A stretch of 64,000 bases of DNA, from assembly GCF_001494595.1 (NCBI RefSeq), contig NZ_LN929907.1:563468-627467 (forward strand). The letters are read 5' to 3'. This document shows positions 47,661 through 56,526 of the stretch, one piece after another (the first letter of the stretch is position 1; the number at the start of each line of letters is the position of its first letter). The position numbers and the translations under genes are program-made. The notes beneath the pieces were generated by a model. That model saw only the letters and a list, made by a program, of their open reading frames with translations. It made no database searches and was not told the DNA's origin. The stretch is from Mycobacterium sp. M26. GTDB taxonomy: Bacteria > Actinomycetota > Actinomycetes > Mycobacteriales > Mycobacteriaceae.

Positions 47661-49207
47661 GTTCGTGAACACCGAATCTCGTGGCCCTTGGTGGTCAGGC
47701 ACTTCCCGTTCTCCAGATTCCATTGCCAGCCGTGCAGATTGCAGGTCAGCGTCGAGCCCTCCACCACGCCGAACTTGGACAGATCCGCCTTGAGGTGCGG
47801 GCACCGGCGCTGGATGCTCCAGCCGTCCAGCGTGATATCGCTGGTGTCATCGTGGGTTTCGGCGAACCAGCCGTCGGCGTAAGCGATCCGCTCGTCGGTC
47901 AGGCACTTGAAGAAGGTGTACAGGTATTCGTTGTACCCGCCGACCCGCCAGGCCCGGAACCGGGTCGACAGGAAGATCGTATTGACCCAGTCCGGCTCGT
48001 GGTCGCGCAGCACGGTGCGGACCAACTCCGGGGCGATCCCAAACCCGTAGCGGAACTTCTCATCCGGGATAGGTTCGCGCACCGCACGTTTCGGGAAGTC
48101 CAGTACCACTGTCTCCGGCCCGATACGCAGCTCCACCGGGTAGCCGATGCCGTCGCAGATCTGGTCGCTCTGCAGCATGATCGGCTCGAACAGCGCGCGC
48201 AGCGGCTCCAGGAACGGCTCGCCGGTGGCCGGTGCCCAACTGGCCTTCTCGGCGGCCAGCACCGGGGCCATCCGCTCGGCATACGCCTCGATGTACTCGG
48301 CCTTGCCGGTGGTGAAGATCGCCTCCACCTCGTCGGTGGGCATCGGGTGCGTCAGCGAATTCAACTGCGAGCCGGTGAAATCGGCGACCGATCCGGGGAT
48401 CATCAACAGACCGCCGGTGTGGCCGTGCTGGCGCATCTGATCCAGGAACACCATCTCGTCGGGGAAGATGTTGGCCGGGTCGCCGTGATCGTCGTTGAGA
48501 TCGCGCAACTCGGGATCCAGGAAGCAGGGCGGGCCGGCCGACGGAATCACCCACGTCGCGCCGGTGTCGGCGATGTACTGGCGGCAGCGGTCCATCCCGC
48601 GCTGACGCTTCTGGGTGCCGAACGATTCTTTGGCCCGCTCGGGCATGTCGTAGACCATCGGGTACCAGATCGCCCCGGAGTACTGCAGCATGTGCACGTC
48701 GATGTGGCCGAACTCCTCGGCCAGGACGTCGACGGCCAGCGGACGTGAGTCGTTCATGTTGAACACCGTGGTGGTGCCGTCGGACACCACCAGTCCGGAG
48801 TCACCGATCGGCCCGTCGGCCGGGGCCCGCAGCGCGATGATCATCACGTCCAGGTCGCCCTTGGGCCCGCTGATGCGGTGCTTGACGCCGTCGGTGGTCT
48901 CGTAGAACCGGTGGAAGCCGAGCTTCTCGAACTCGCGCTTGAGATCGGGCACCGGGAAATCGGGCAGCAGGACGACGGCGTCCTTATTGACGTGCGCAGC
49001 CAGCAGCTTGGGGTCGAAATGGTCCTTGTGCAGGTGCGAGACGTACAGGTAGTCGCAGTCCCCGATCGCCGCCCAGTCCAGGCCGCTGTTGTCCGGGAAG
49101 ACGAACCACGAGCCGAAGTACGCCGGGTTCAGCCAGGGGTCGCACAGGATGCTTCCTGCCTCGGTGTCGATCCGAAAGCCGGCGTGACCGACGCATGTGA
49201 CCTGCAC
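47657..49207 (-). CDS. Metallo-beta-lactamase-fold protein fused to Rieske [2Fe-2S] domain (Rv3818-like)
   Basis: A 516-residue fusion, the exact length I recall for Rv3818. The N-terminal MBL fold has the metal motif SHLHKDHFD (HxHxDH-like, about 67-75) and DPWLNPAYFGSW ahead of it, in the UlaG/NAPE-PLD branch. The C-terminal Rieske domain binds a [2Fe-2S] cluster through CPHLKADL and CNLHGWQW (about 460-490). GAGAGGG lies 6 bases before GTG 49207. Such fusions resemble CMP-N-acetylneuraminate hydroxylase-type redox hydrolases; the substrate here is unknown. The gene is divergent from an acyltransferase. Confidence 0.87.
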   Translation of the reverse strand: MQVTCVGHAGFRIDTEAGSILCDPWLNPAYFGSWFVFPDNSGLDWAAIGDCDYLYVSHLHKDHFDPKLLAAHVNKDAVVLLPDFPVPDLKREFEKLGFHRFYETTDGVKHRISGPKGDLDVMIIALRAPADGPIGDSGLVVSDGTTTVFNMNDSRPLAVDVLAEEFGHIDVHMLQYSGAIWYPMVYDMPERAKESFGTQKRQRGMDRCRQYIADTGATWVIPSAGPPCFLDPELRDLNDDHGDPANIFPDEMVFLDQMRQHGHTGGLLMIPGSVADFTGSQLNSLTHPMPTDEVEAIFTTGKAEYIEAYAERMAPVLAAEKASWAPATGEPFLEPLRALFEPIMLQSDQICDGIGYPVELRIGPETVVLDFPKRAVREPIPDEKFRYGFGIAPELVRTVLRDHEPDWVNTIFLSTRFRAWRVGGYNEYLYTFFKCLTDERIAYADGWFAETHDDTSDITLDGWSIQRRCPHLKADLSKFGVVEGSTLTCNLHGWQWNLENGKCLTTKGHEIRCSRT

Positions 49208-49268
49208 GTATACCCTCTCCAATGGTCGTGGCACCCGATACGAGCTTAGCCGCAGCCTCCGCTACGGC

Positions 49269-49274
49269 TAGGCT
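49269..49274 (+). promoter_or_regulatory. Leaderless -10 element of the first acyltransferase gene
   Basis: TAGGCT ends 7 bases before GTG 49282, which supports that start over the ATG at 49222. Confidence 0.5.
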
Positions 49275-49281
49275 TGCCGCT

Positions 49282-50055
49282 GTGGAGCCGGTCTACGGAA
49301 CAGTCATTCAGCTCGCCCGCCTGGTCTGGCGTACGCAGGGGCTGAAGTTCACCGTGTCCGGTGTGGAGAACCTGCCCGTCACCGGCGGTGCCGTCGTAGC
49401 GATCAACCACACCAGCTATTTCGACTTCACCTTCGCCGGTCTGCCCGCTTACCTGCAAAAGCGCGGTCGCAAGGTGCGCTTCATGGCCAAGCAGGAGGTC
49501 TTCGACCACAAGATCACCGGCCCGATCATGCGCAGCCTGCGCCACATTCCGGTGGACCGGGACAGCGGCGCGGCCTCGTTCGACGCGGCGTGCCTGGCGC
49601 TGAAGGCCGGCGAGCTCGTCGGTGTCTATCCCGAGGCGACCATCAGCCGCAGCTTCGAGCTCAAGGAGTTCAAGTCCGGCGCCGCGCGGATGGCCATCGC
49701 CGCCGACGTGCCGATCATCCCGCACATCGTGTGGGGCGCTCAGCGCATCTGGACCAAGGATCATCCGAAGAAGATGTGGCGGCCGAAGGTGCCGATCGCC
49801 ATCGCGGTAGGTGAGCCGATCCAGCCGACGCTGCCACCCACCGAGCTGACCGCACTGCTGCGCTCCCGCATGCAGCACCTGCTCGAGCAGGTCCAGGACG
49901 CCTACGGTCCTTACCCGCCGGGTGAGTTCTGGGTGCCCCACAGGCTGGGTGGGGGTGCGCCGACGCCGGCGCAGGCCGCCGAACTCGAAGCGGCCGAGGC
50001 CGCCGAAAAGGCCGCTCGCCGTGCGCAGCGCGACGGGACAGGACCGCCGGGGTAG
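49282..50055 (+). CDS. PlsC-type acyltransferase 1 (Rv3816c-like)
   Basis: Lysophospholipid acyltransferase-family enzyme of 257 residues. Catalytic block I is AINHTSYFDF (NHxxxxD, about 37-46); block III, VGVYPEATISRSFELK, is at about 113-128; and IIPHIVWGAQRIWTKDHP follows. It transfers an acyl group to a glycerol or similar acceptor at the inner membrane. The sequence aligns along its full length with the next gene, so the two are tandem paralogues. In M. tuberculosis this place holds three such genes (Rv3814c-Rv3816c). The C-terminal tail is Ala/Glu-rich. Confidence 0.88.
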   Translation: MEPVYGTVIQLARLVWRTQGLKFTVSGVENLPVTGGAVVAINHTSYFDFTFAGLPAYLQKRGRKVRFMAKQEVFDHKITGPIMRSLRHIPVDRDSGAASFDAACLALKAGELVGVYPEATISRSFELKEFKSGAARMAIAADVPIIPHIVWGAQRIWTKDHPKKMWRPKVPIAIAVGEPIQPTLPPTELTALLRSRMQHLLEQVQDAYGPYPPGEFWVPHRLGGGAPTPAQAAELEAAEAAEKAARRAQRDGTGPPG

Positions 50056-50061
50056 GCGGGC

Positions 50062-50808
50062 ATGGAACCCGTCTTCCGCACTCTGGAGATCATCGCCGGC
50101 AACGCGGTCAGGGCGGCCGGGACCAAGATCACCTATCAGGGCTTGGAGAACATCCCGCCGCGCGGCGGTGCCGTCGTCGCGATCAACCACACCAGCTACA
50201 TCGACTTCCTGCCCGCAGCGCTGGGCACCAAGCAGCGCAAGCGGCGTATCCGGTTCATGATCAAGGCCGAGATGCAGAACGTGCGGATCGTCAACTACCT
50301 GATCGGCCGCTGCGGTGCCATCCCGGTCAATCGCCAGGCGGGGGGATACGCCTACTCCGAGGCCGTGCGCCAACTACGTGCCGGTGAACTGGTGGGTGTC
50401 TACCCGGAGGCGACCATCAGCCGGGCCTTCGAGCTCAAGGATTTCAAGAACGGGGCGGCGCGGATGGCGTTGGAGGCCCACGTCCCGATCATCCCCTGCA
50501 TCGTCTGGGGCGCGCACCGGGTCTGGACCAAGGATCACCCTAAGCAGTTGGGCCGCAACAAGATTCCCTTTATCGTTCGGTACGGTGCCGCGCTGCTCCC
50601 CGTCGGATCGGTGACCGAGCTTGATGCCGCGCTCAAGGACCGGATGAGCGCCTTGCTGCGGGACGTGCAACTGGCCTACCCGCACCCCGAGGGCCAGTGG
50701 TGGGTGCCGCAGAGCCTGGGTGGCGGCGCTCCGACGCTGGACGAGGCCAGGCGACTCGACGAGATCGAACTCGCCGAGCGGGCCCGTCGGGCCAAGGAGC
50801 GCCACTGA
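50062..50808 (+). CDS. PlsC-type acyltransferase 2
   Basis: A second acyltransferase of 248 residues with the same motifs: AINHTSYIDF (about 47-56) and VGVYPEATISRAFELKDFKN (about 112-131). It starts MEPVFRTLEII, close to the VEPVYGTVIQ of its neighbour, which helped place both starts. It begins 6 bases after gene 1 and ends one base into the HAD gene (TGATG), so all three are cotranscribed. Different acyl or acceptor preference from gene 1 is likely but not visible. Confidence 0.88.
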   Translation: MEPVFRTLEIIAGNAVRAAGTKITYQGLENIPPRGGAVVAINHTSYIDFLPAALGTKQRKRRIRFMIKAEMQNVRIVNYLIGRCGAIPVNRQAGGYAYSEAVRQLRAGELVGVYPEATISRAFELKDFKNGAARMALEAHVPIIPCIVWGAHRVWTKDHPKQLGRNKIPFIVRYGAALLPVGSVTELDAALKDRMSALLRDVQLAYPHPEGQWWVPQSLGGGAPTLDEARRLDEIELAERARRAKERH

Positions 50809-51620
50809 TGCTGCCCGCTCTGATCGCCACCGACGTCGACGGCACCCTGCTCGACGACAACGAGCGCGTCACCGACCGGACCCGCAACGTGGTGCAGGCC
50901 GCGGTGGCCTCCGGTGCCCAGTTCGTGCTCGCGACCGGCCGGCCGCCGCGCTGGATCCCGCCCATTGTCGAGGCGCTCGGGTTCGCGCCGATGGCGGTGT
51001 GCGCCAACGGTGCTGTGATCTATGACCCCGATCAGGATCGGGTGATCTCGGCTCGCACCCTCTCGGTCGACGTCCTCGGTGAACTGGCCGAGATCGCGAC
51101 GCGGGTCATTCCCGGTGTCGGTTTGGCGGTGGAACGGGTGGGCCGCAGCGCGCACGACTCGGCCACACCGCAGTTCGTCAGTTCACCCGGCTACGAGCAC
51201 GCCTGGCTCAACCCCGACAACACCGAGGTCTCCATCGAGGACCTGCTGAGCGCTCCCGCGGTCAAACTGCTCATCCGTAAGGCCGGTGCCCGCAGCTCGG
51301 ATATGGCCGAGATCCTCATCAAACATATTGGCGTCCAAGGTGATATCACCTACTCGACCAACAACGGCCTAATCGAGGTGAACCCGATCGGGACCAGCAA
51401 GGCCACCGGCGTCGAAGAACTGGCGCGGCCGCTGGAGATCACGGCCGAGGACGTGGTGGCCTTCGGGGACATGCCCAACGACGTGCCGATGCTGCGCTGG
51501 GCCGGTCACGGAGTGGCCATGGGCAACGCCCACCCCGACGCGATCGCGGCGGCCAATGAGGTCACCGCGCCCAACACCGACGATGGTCTGGCGCGGGTTC
51601 TCGAACGCTGGTGGCTCTAG
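50808..51620 (+). CDS. HAD-superfamily Cof-type phosphatase (Rv3813c-like)
   Basis: A 270-residue IIB-class HAD hydrolase. Motif I is ATDVDGTLLDD (nucleophile Asp8), motif II is LATGRPPRW near 42, the Lys motif is in KATGVEEL near 204, and motif IV is FGDMPNDVPML near 225. Typical substrates are sugar phosphates, pyridoxal phosphate or FMN; none can be picked. As part of the acyltransferase operon it may dephosphorylate a lipid or sugar intermediate (inferred). The end overlaps the converging membrane gene by 4 bases. Confidence 0.9.
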   Translation: MLPALIATDVDGTLLDDNERVTDRTRNVVQAAVASGAQFVLATGRPPRWIPPIVEALGFAPMAVCANGAVIYDPDQDRVISARTLSVDVLGELAEIATRVIPGVGLAVERVGRSAHDSATPQFVSSPGYEHAWLNPDNTEVSIEDLLSAPAVKLLIRKAGARSSDMAEILIKHIGVQGDITYSTNNGLIEVNPIGTSKATGVEELARPLEITAEDVVAFGDMPNDVPMLRWAGHGVAMGNAHPDAIAAANEVTAPNTDDGLARVLERWWL

Positions 51621-52102
51621 CCCGCGGACGCACCGCCGCGCAACACCGTGCGGGTCCGCAGCAGCCCCGCCGCCATCAGCATCACGTAGGCGTAGGGCAT
51701 CACCATGACCGGGGATCCGGTCGCCAGGAAGAACCGGGTGGCCATGACGGCGTCGTGAATGCCCACCCACACCAGGCAGAACGCGAGGAACCACCAGGCC
51801 CACCGCTGACCCTCGCGTAGCGCGAACCGCGAGACGACGATGACCGCCACCGCTGCGGCCGCCACGTTGACGCCGCCGACCGAGGCCAGCAGGCTCAGCC
51901 ATGCGTCGGCGTCGGTCCCCGCCGAGGTGAGCGACTCGTAGTCAAAGTTCAGGTGGCCCAAGCCTGTCCACACGGGTGACTGCGGGTTGGCCGCGGCTGT
52001 CCAGAAGGTCAGGAGCGTCATGACACCGGCGGTGAGCGGCACGAAGCCGGCGACGAAGGTGAGCCACCAACCGGGAACAGCCGAGGATGTGGGAGAAGCC
52101 AT
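51617..52102 (-). CDS. Small four-helix membrane protein of unknown function
   Basis: A 161-residue membrane protein with about four hydrophobic segments (near 12-33, 67-87, 98-116 and 128-147). The segment WAWWFLAFCLVWVGIHDAVM stands out. No motif or family is recognised. It converges on the HAD gene and lies 37 bases upstream of the ABC permease in the same direction, so it could be the transcript entry for, or a bystander beside, the exporter operon. Confidence 0.65.
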   Translation of the reverse strand: MASPTSSAVPGWWLTFVAGFVPLTAGVMTLLTFWTAAANPQSPVWTGLGHLNFDYESLTSAGTDADAWLSLLASVGGVNVAAAAVAVIVVSRFALREGQRWAWWFLAFCLVWVGIHDAVMATRFFLATGSPVMVMPYAYVMLMAAGLLRTRTVLRGGASAG

Positions 52103-52139
52103 GTCATCGTGGTGTCAGCACGACGGCTGCGCGTTACAG

Positions 52140-52964
52140 CTACGCCACCAGCCTGCGCAGCAGCGCCGAGGCCGCGGCGACCCCCACGACCGCGGCCACT
52201 ACCAGCACCGCGATGTCCAGCCACGGATGCGCCGAGGGAATGCCCACCAGCAGCAGCCGCAGTGAATCCACCTCGTAGCTCAGCGGATTCACCCGACTCA
52301 GCCACCGCAGCCACTCCGGCATGACCGACACCGGGTACAACGCGTTGGAGGCGAAGAACAGCGGCATGGTGATCGCCTGACCGATACCCATCAGCCGGTC
52401 CCGGTTACGCACCAGTCCGGCCAGTGTCATCGACAGACAGGCGAAGAACGCCGAGCCCAGCATCACCACCCCCATCGCGGCCAAGATCCACAGCGGGTTG
52501 TGCGTCATGTGGATACCCATGACATAGGCCAGGGCCAGCACCCCGACCACCTGCGCCACCGACCGCACCCCGGCCGCAAAGGCCTTGCCGGTGACCAATG
52601 CCGAGGCCGGCGCGGGGGTGACCATCAGCTTGGCCAGAATCCCCGCGTCCCGGTCCCAGATGATCGCGATGCCGTAGAAGATCGAGATGAACAGCGCCGA
52701 CTGCGCGATGATGCCCGGAGCCAGGAAGGCCAGGTACGGCACCGACCCGGTGTCGATGACGTGCAACCGGTTGAACGTCGTGCCGAAGATCAGCAGCCAC
52801 AGGGCCGGCTGCACCAGCCGGGTGAACAGCTCGGTGCGGTCGTGGCGCAGCTTCTGCAACTCCACCCACGCGAACGTCTCCATGCGGACCGCCAGGCTGC
52901 GGGCCCGACGCCATCCGTGGGGTGCGCGCAGCATGCCGGGGGAGGTCACCGAATCAACCGGCAT
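52140..52964 (-). CDS. ABC-2-type exporter permease (DrrB-like)
   Basis: A 274-residue ABC-2 membrane protein with six helices. The family pattern FLAPGIIAQSALFISIFYG and SNALYPVSVMPEWLRWLSRVNPLSYEVD (split across about 195-225) places it in the daunorubicin-resistance DrrB branch. ATG 52964 overlaps the end of the ATPase gene by 11 bases. With the ATPase it should export a drug or lipid. A MarR regulator starts the operon. Confidence 0.88.
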   Translation of the reverse strand: MPVDSVTSPGMLRAPHGWRRARSLAVRMETFAWVELQKLRHDRTELFTRLVQPALWLLIFGTTFNRLHVIDTGSVPYLAFLAPGIIAQSALFISIFYGIAIIWDRDAGILAKLMVTPAPASALVTGKAFAAGVRSVAQVVGVLALAYVMGIHMTHNPLWILAAMGVVMLGSAFFACLSMTLAGLVRNRDRLMGIGQAITMPLFFASNALYPVSVMPEWLRWLSRVNPLSYEVDSLRLLLVGIPSAHPWLDIAVLVVAAVVGVAAASALLRRLVA

Positions 52965-53763
52965 GACGTGCCGCCTTCCGTCCCGCCCGGATCTCGCCCA
53001 GCCCGGCGCGCGCAGTGTCCTCGGCGAGATCCGAACCGGCGTAATGGCGGAACACATCTTCCAGCGTGGCCGCCGGCCCGACCTTGCCCTTGAGTTCGGC
53101 CGGGGTTCCGACCGCCCGCAGCGAACCGTGGTGCATCAAGGCCACCCGATCGCACAGCATGTCGGCTTCCTCCATGTAGTGCGTGGTCAACAGGACCGTC
53201 ATCCCGAAGTCCCGCTTCATCTGCTGCACCTGCGACCACACCCCGTCGCGCGCAATCGGATCCAGGCCCACGGTGGGCTCGTCGAGAATCAGCAGGGAGG
53301 GGCGGGTGACCAACGCCTGAGCCAATTCGAGGCGGCGCACCATACCGCCGGAGTATGTGCCCGCCAGCCGGTCGGCCACCTCGGCGAGCTGCATGGCCTC
53401 CAGCGCTTCGCGTACCCGCTCAGCGCGCCTGGACCGTGGCACGTCGTAGAGGCGGGCGAACCATTCGACGTTCTGTTTGCCGGTCAGCGCGGGTTCGATG
53501 GAAAGTTGTTGGGGCACATAGCCAAGGTTGTAGCGGATGTCCATGGTGTCCCGGCGGGCGTCGAGGCCGAAGATGTGGACGTCACCCCGCTGGATCGGGG
53601 TCAGGGTGGTCAACAGCCGGACGACGGTGGTCTTGCCCGCGCCATTGGGCCCGAGTAGCCCGAGCGTCTCGCCGCTGTGCACCTCCAGCGAGAAGTCGTC
53701 TACCGCGGTGAAGTCGCCGTAGCGATGGGTCAGGTGCCGGCAGTCGATGGCGGGTGTGGTCAT
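52954..53763 (-). CDS. ABC-transporter ATPase (DrrA-like)
   Basis: A 269-residue ATPase with Walker A GPNGAGKTT (about 39-47), signature YSGGM (not LSGGQ), Walker B LLILDEPTVGLDPIAR and a C-terminal DrrA-type extension (TLEDVFRHYAGSD). The partner permease follows with an 11-base overlap. The start overlaps the MarR stop by ATGA, so the three genes are one translationally coupled operon for regulated export. Confidence 0.92.
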   Translation of the reverse strand: MTTPAIDCRHLTHRYGDFTAVDDFSLEVHSGETLGLLGPNGAGKTTVVRLLTTLTPIQRGDVHIFGLDARRDTMDIRYNLGYVPQQLSIEPALTGKQNVEWFARLYDVPRSRRAERVREALEAMQLAEVADRLAGTYSGGMVRRLELAQALVTRPSLLILDEPTVGLDPIARDGVWSQVQQMKRDFGMTVLLTTHYMEEADMLCDRVALMHHGSLRAVGTPAELKGKVGPAATLEDVFRHYAGSDLAEDTARAGLGEIRAGRKAARHAG

Positions 53764-54212
53764 GATCGCTTCTCCTGCAGGGTGTCGGTGATCTGGGCGA
53801 GCACCCGAAGCCCGGCGGTCAGGGCCTGCGCGTCCTCGTGGTCCAACTGCTCGAGCGCCTCGGCCAGCGCGGCACGACGGGCGGCGCGCGACGCGTCGGC
53901 GAGGTGCTGGGCCGGCTCGGTCAGCGCCAGTCGGCCCACCCGCCGGTCCGCCGGATCGGGCGTGCGAACCAGCAACCCGTCGGCCGACAACTTCGAGACC
54001 AGGGTGGACGCAGTGTTGGGTGCCAGGGCCAGTTCGGTGGCGGCCTCGCTCACCGAGATGCCGGGCTGGCGGCCGATCAGGCGCAGCAGTTCGGCTTGGG
54101 ACTCGGTGAGACCGGGTGCGGCGAACGGGCTGCCTGCCGACCGGCGCAGCGTGCGCCGAAACCGGCCCACCGTCCGGAACAGGTCGGTGACCAGGTCGGT
54201 GCGGGTGTCCAC
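53760..54212 (-). CDS. MarR-family transcriptional regulator
   Basis: A winged-helix MarR regulator of 150 residues: GLTESQAELLRLIGRQPGIS at about 40-59, recognition helix APNTASTLVSKLSADGLL, and wing RTPDPADRRVGRLALT. It probably represses the exporter operon until a substrate is present. GTG 54212 is used, but TTG 54218, with AGAGG 5 bases upstream, is equally reasonable. A CTCTG-TAA-CAGAG palindrome lies just upstream. Confidence 0.85.
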   Translation of the reverse strand: MDTRTDLVTDLFRTVGRFRRTLRRSAGSPFAAPGLTESQAELLRLIGRQPGISVSEAATELALAPNTASTLVSKLSADGLLVRTPDPADRRVGRLALTEPAQHLADASRAARRAALAEALEQLDHEDAQALTAGLRVLAQITDTLQEKRS

Positions 54213-54221
54213 ACCCAAGAA

Positions 54222-54240
54222 TACCTCTGTAACAGAGCTA
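54222..54240. promoter_or_regulatory. Candidate MarR operator
   Basis: TACCTCTGTAACAGAGCTA has perfect CTCTG/CAGAG arms around a 3-base centre, about 13 bases before the MarR start. It overlaps the end of the phosphoesterase gene. Confidence 0.5.
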
Positions 54241-54738
54241 ATGCTTCTCGATCTGGTGCAGCCGGACCTCACGCAGGCTGCCCGCACCCGTGACGGCGGT
54301 CATGTAGGTGCAGAACGGCTGGCGGCGACGGTCGGTGGGCGAGCCCGGATTCAACAACCGCAGACCGGTACGCGCGGTGGTGTCCCAGGGGATGTGGCTG
54401 TGCCCGAACACCAGCACGTCGGTGTCGGGATAGAGCTGGGCCATCCGGGCCTCCCGGCCTGAGGCCGCACCGGTTTCGTGAACCACAGTGAACCGCACCC
54501 CGTCGAGGGTCACGTCGGCGCGTTCTGGCAGCCGTTCCCGCAGCACCGGGCCGTCATTGTTGCCCCAGCAGGCGACCAACCGCTGTGAGCGGTCGGAGAG
54601 CTCGTCGAAAAGCTCCACATCGATCCAGTCACCGGCGTGTATGACGACGTCGCAGCGTCCCACCTCGTCCCAGACCGGTCCGGGAAGATCCCTGGCCCGT
54701 TTGGGGATGTGGGTGTCGGCCAGCAGCAGCAGACGCAT
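54238..54738 (-). CDS. YfcE/MJ0936-type metallophosphoesterase
   Basis: A 166-residue calcineurin-like phosphoesterase with all metal motifs: DTH at 8-10, HAGD near 36, GNNDG near 60, the His in VVHETG near 87 and GHSHIP near 114. Relatives act as cyclic-nucleotide or phosphodiester hydrolases. It has no signal peptide, so it is cytosolic. It lies upstream of the MarR operon in the same direction and overlaps its operator, so read-through is possible. Confidence 0.9.
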   Translation of the reverse strand: MRLLLLADTHIPKRARDLPGPVWDEVGRCDVVIHAGDWIDVELFDELSDRSQRLVACWGNNDGPVLRERLPERADVTLDGVRFTVVHETGAASGREARMAQLYPDTDVLVFGHSHIPWDTTARTGLRLLNPGSPTDRRRQPFCTYMTAVTGAGSLREVRLHQIEKH

Positions 54739-54750
54739 GGCCCGATCCTC

Positions 54751-54927
54751 TCACCGCCCGCCGCGCTCGGCGCGTGCCTCCGCACCCGTCTGGCCGGCGT
54801 CGAAGTCGTCGTCGGGTCCGGTCGCACCGACATAGGTACCGCTGTCACCGTGCTTGCCTGCCCGCGAGGAGGCGACGTGCTCGTCGGATGCGACGTCTTC
54901 GCTGTTCTCGTCTGTCGGGTGCGTCAT
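54751..54927 (-). CDS. Small acidic hydrophilic protein, 58 aa
   Basis: A 58-residue, strongly acidic and disordered protein starting MTHPTDENSEDVASDEHVAS and containing SGTYVGATGPDDDFD. It has no hydrophobic segment or Cys. I recall similar short proteins with a GTYVGA-like block beside other mycobacterial genes, but no function. The reading frame is natural in composition and lies 12 bases upstream of the phosphoesterase start. Confidence 0.55.
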   Translation of the reverse strand: MTHPTDENSEDVASDEHVASSRAGKHGDSGTYVGATGPDDDFDAGQTGAEARAERGGR

Positions 54928-54993
54928 GTCAGCCCGACTACCCCGGCGGGCAGGCTGCCAACCCCGTTTATCGCGGCCTAAGCTGGGAACGAG

Positions 54994-55299
54994 ATGACCA
55001 TGTCCAGTAACGATGTCGAGAAGCGCTGGCACGACCCGGCCATGTTCCGGTCGGCGGTGACCTATGTGGTCAGCGTCGTCGCGGTGGCCGGGGTGGCGTT
55101 CGCAGCCGCGGTCGCCTGGCACTCGCTGATCGCCGGCATCCTGGTCCCGGTGAGCCTGTTCGGCGGCGGCGTCGGGGCGCTGGTCCAGACCTACCGGGTG
55201 TGGAAGGGCGAGGGAGCCTGGCCCATCTGGCAGGCAGCGGGCTGGTTCCTGCTGATGCTCACGCTGATCTGCCTGGGCGTACCGGTCGCCGTGGCCTAG
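54994..55299 (+). CDS. Small membrane protein with three helices, 101 aa
   Basis: A 101-residue protein with a short charged N-terminus (SSNDVEKRWHDPAMFRS) and three membrane segments (about 20-42, 45-65 and 77-98). GGGAACGAG precedes the ATG, and a TAAGCT lies 9 bases further up, so the leader is very short. No family is recognised. It stands alone before the acyl-CoA gene cluster. Confidence 0.65.
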   Translation: MTMSSNDVEKRWHDPAMFRSAVTYVVSVVAVAGVAFAAAVAWHSLIAGILVPVSLFGGGVGALVQTYRVWKGEGAWPIWQAAGWFLLMLTLICLGVPVAVA

Positions 55300-55323
55300 C
55301 CCGGCGCCCGCCATACTCATCGG

Positions 55324-56526
55324 GTGAGCGCATCACCCGACCTCCCGCTGGCCGGCGTCCGCATCGTCGAGATCTCCAGCTTCGTGGCCGTGCCGCTGGC
55401 CGGCATGACGCTGGCCCAACTCGGTGCCGACGTGATCCGGGTCGACCCCGTGGGCGGGGCGGCCGACTATCACCGCTGGCCGCTGACCGACGCCGGGGAC
55501 AGTATCTACTGGGCCGGGTTGAACAAGGGTAAACGCTCGGTCGCCGTCGATATGCGCTCGCCCGAGGGTCAGTGTCTGGTGGCGTCGCTCATCGTGGACA
55601 GCGGCATCCTCATCACGAATGTCGCTGGCCGCCAGTGGCATTCCTACGAGACGCTGAGTGCGCAGCGGCCCGACCTGATCCACCTGGAAGTCGTGGGCCG
55701 CGCCGACGGATCCACCGGAGTGGACTACACCGTCAACGCCGCCACCGGCTTCCCGCTGGTCACCGGGCCGGCCGAACACCGCGGTCCGATCAATCATGTG
55801 CTGCCCGCCTGGGATGTCAGCTGCGGGCTCTACGCGGCACTGGCGGTCCTGACCGCGCTGCGCCGCCGCGACACCACCGGGCAGGGCAGCGCCATCCGGC
55901 TACCGCTGGACGATGTCGCCCTGGCCACCGCCGCCAATCTCGGCTTCCTCACCGAGGTGATGGTCAACGGCACCGAGCGGCCGCGGCTGGGCAACAACCT
56001 CTTCGGCCAGTATGGGCAGAACTTCACCAGCAGCGACGGGGTGTCGTTCATGATCGTCGCCTTGACCACCCGGCACTTCCGCGACCTCGCGGAGCTCACC
56101 GGAACCACGAAAGCCGTTGCCGCCGTGGGCGAGGCACTGGGTGCCGACCTCACCGACGAGGGCCAGCGCTACGAGCACCGTGACCTGCTGTCGGGATTGT
56201 TCGCCGCCTGGTTCCGCAGCCACACCGCCGAGGAGGTCACCGAGGCACTGTCGGCCAGCTCGGTGCTGTGGGACCGGTACCTGAGTTTCGCCGAAGTCGC
56301 CGAGCACCCCCGTGTCACGGCCAACCCACTGTTCACCCCGCTGGAGCAACCGCGCATCGGCACCTATCTGGCTCCCGGTCTGCCGATGTCGGTCGACGGC
56401 GCCCACGTCGCGGCCCGACCGGCACCGGCGCTGGGTGACGACACCGCCGCCGTCCTGTCCGAGTGCCTGGGGCTGAGCCCGGCGCAGATCGCCGATCTGG
56501 TCGAATCCGGCACGGTCACAACATGA
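55324..56526 (+). CDS. CaiB/BaiF family III CoA-transferase
   Basis: A 400-residue family III CoA-transferase that moves CoA between organic acids. The N-terminal block GVRIVEISSFVAVPLAGMTLAQLGADVIRVDPVGG (read at about 10-44) is characteristic. The catalytic Asp is probably in PAWDVSCGLYAA near 163. Then come LNKGKRSVAVDMRSPEG near 66 and RLPLDDVALATAANLG. Many mycobacterial members act on branched acids or bile- and steroid-type acids. It is coupled to the thioesterase by ATGA. Confidence 0.9.
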   Translation: MSASPDLPLAGVRIVEISSFVAVPLAGMTLAQLGADVIRVDPVGGAADYHRWPLTDAGDSIYWAGLNKGKRSVAVDMRSPEGQCLVASLIVDSGILITNVAGRQWHSYETLSAQRPDLIHLEVVGRADGSTGVDYTVNAATGFPLVTGPAEHRGPINHVLPAWDVSCGLYAALAVLTALRRRDTTGQGSAIRLPLDDVALATAANLGFLTEVMVNGTERPRLGNNLFGQYGQNFTSSDGVSFMIVALTTRHFRDLAELTGTTKAVAAVGEALGADLTDEGQRYEHRDLLSGLFAAWFRSHTAEEVTEALSASSVLWDRYLSFAEVAEHPRVTANPLFTPLEQPRIGTYLAPGLPMSVDGAHVAARPAPALGDDTAAVLSECLGLSPAQIADLVESGTVTT

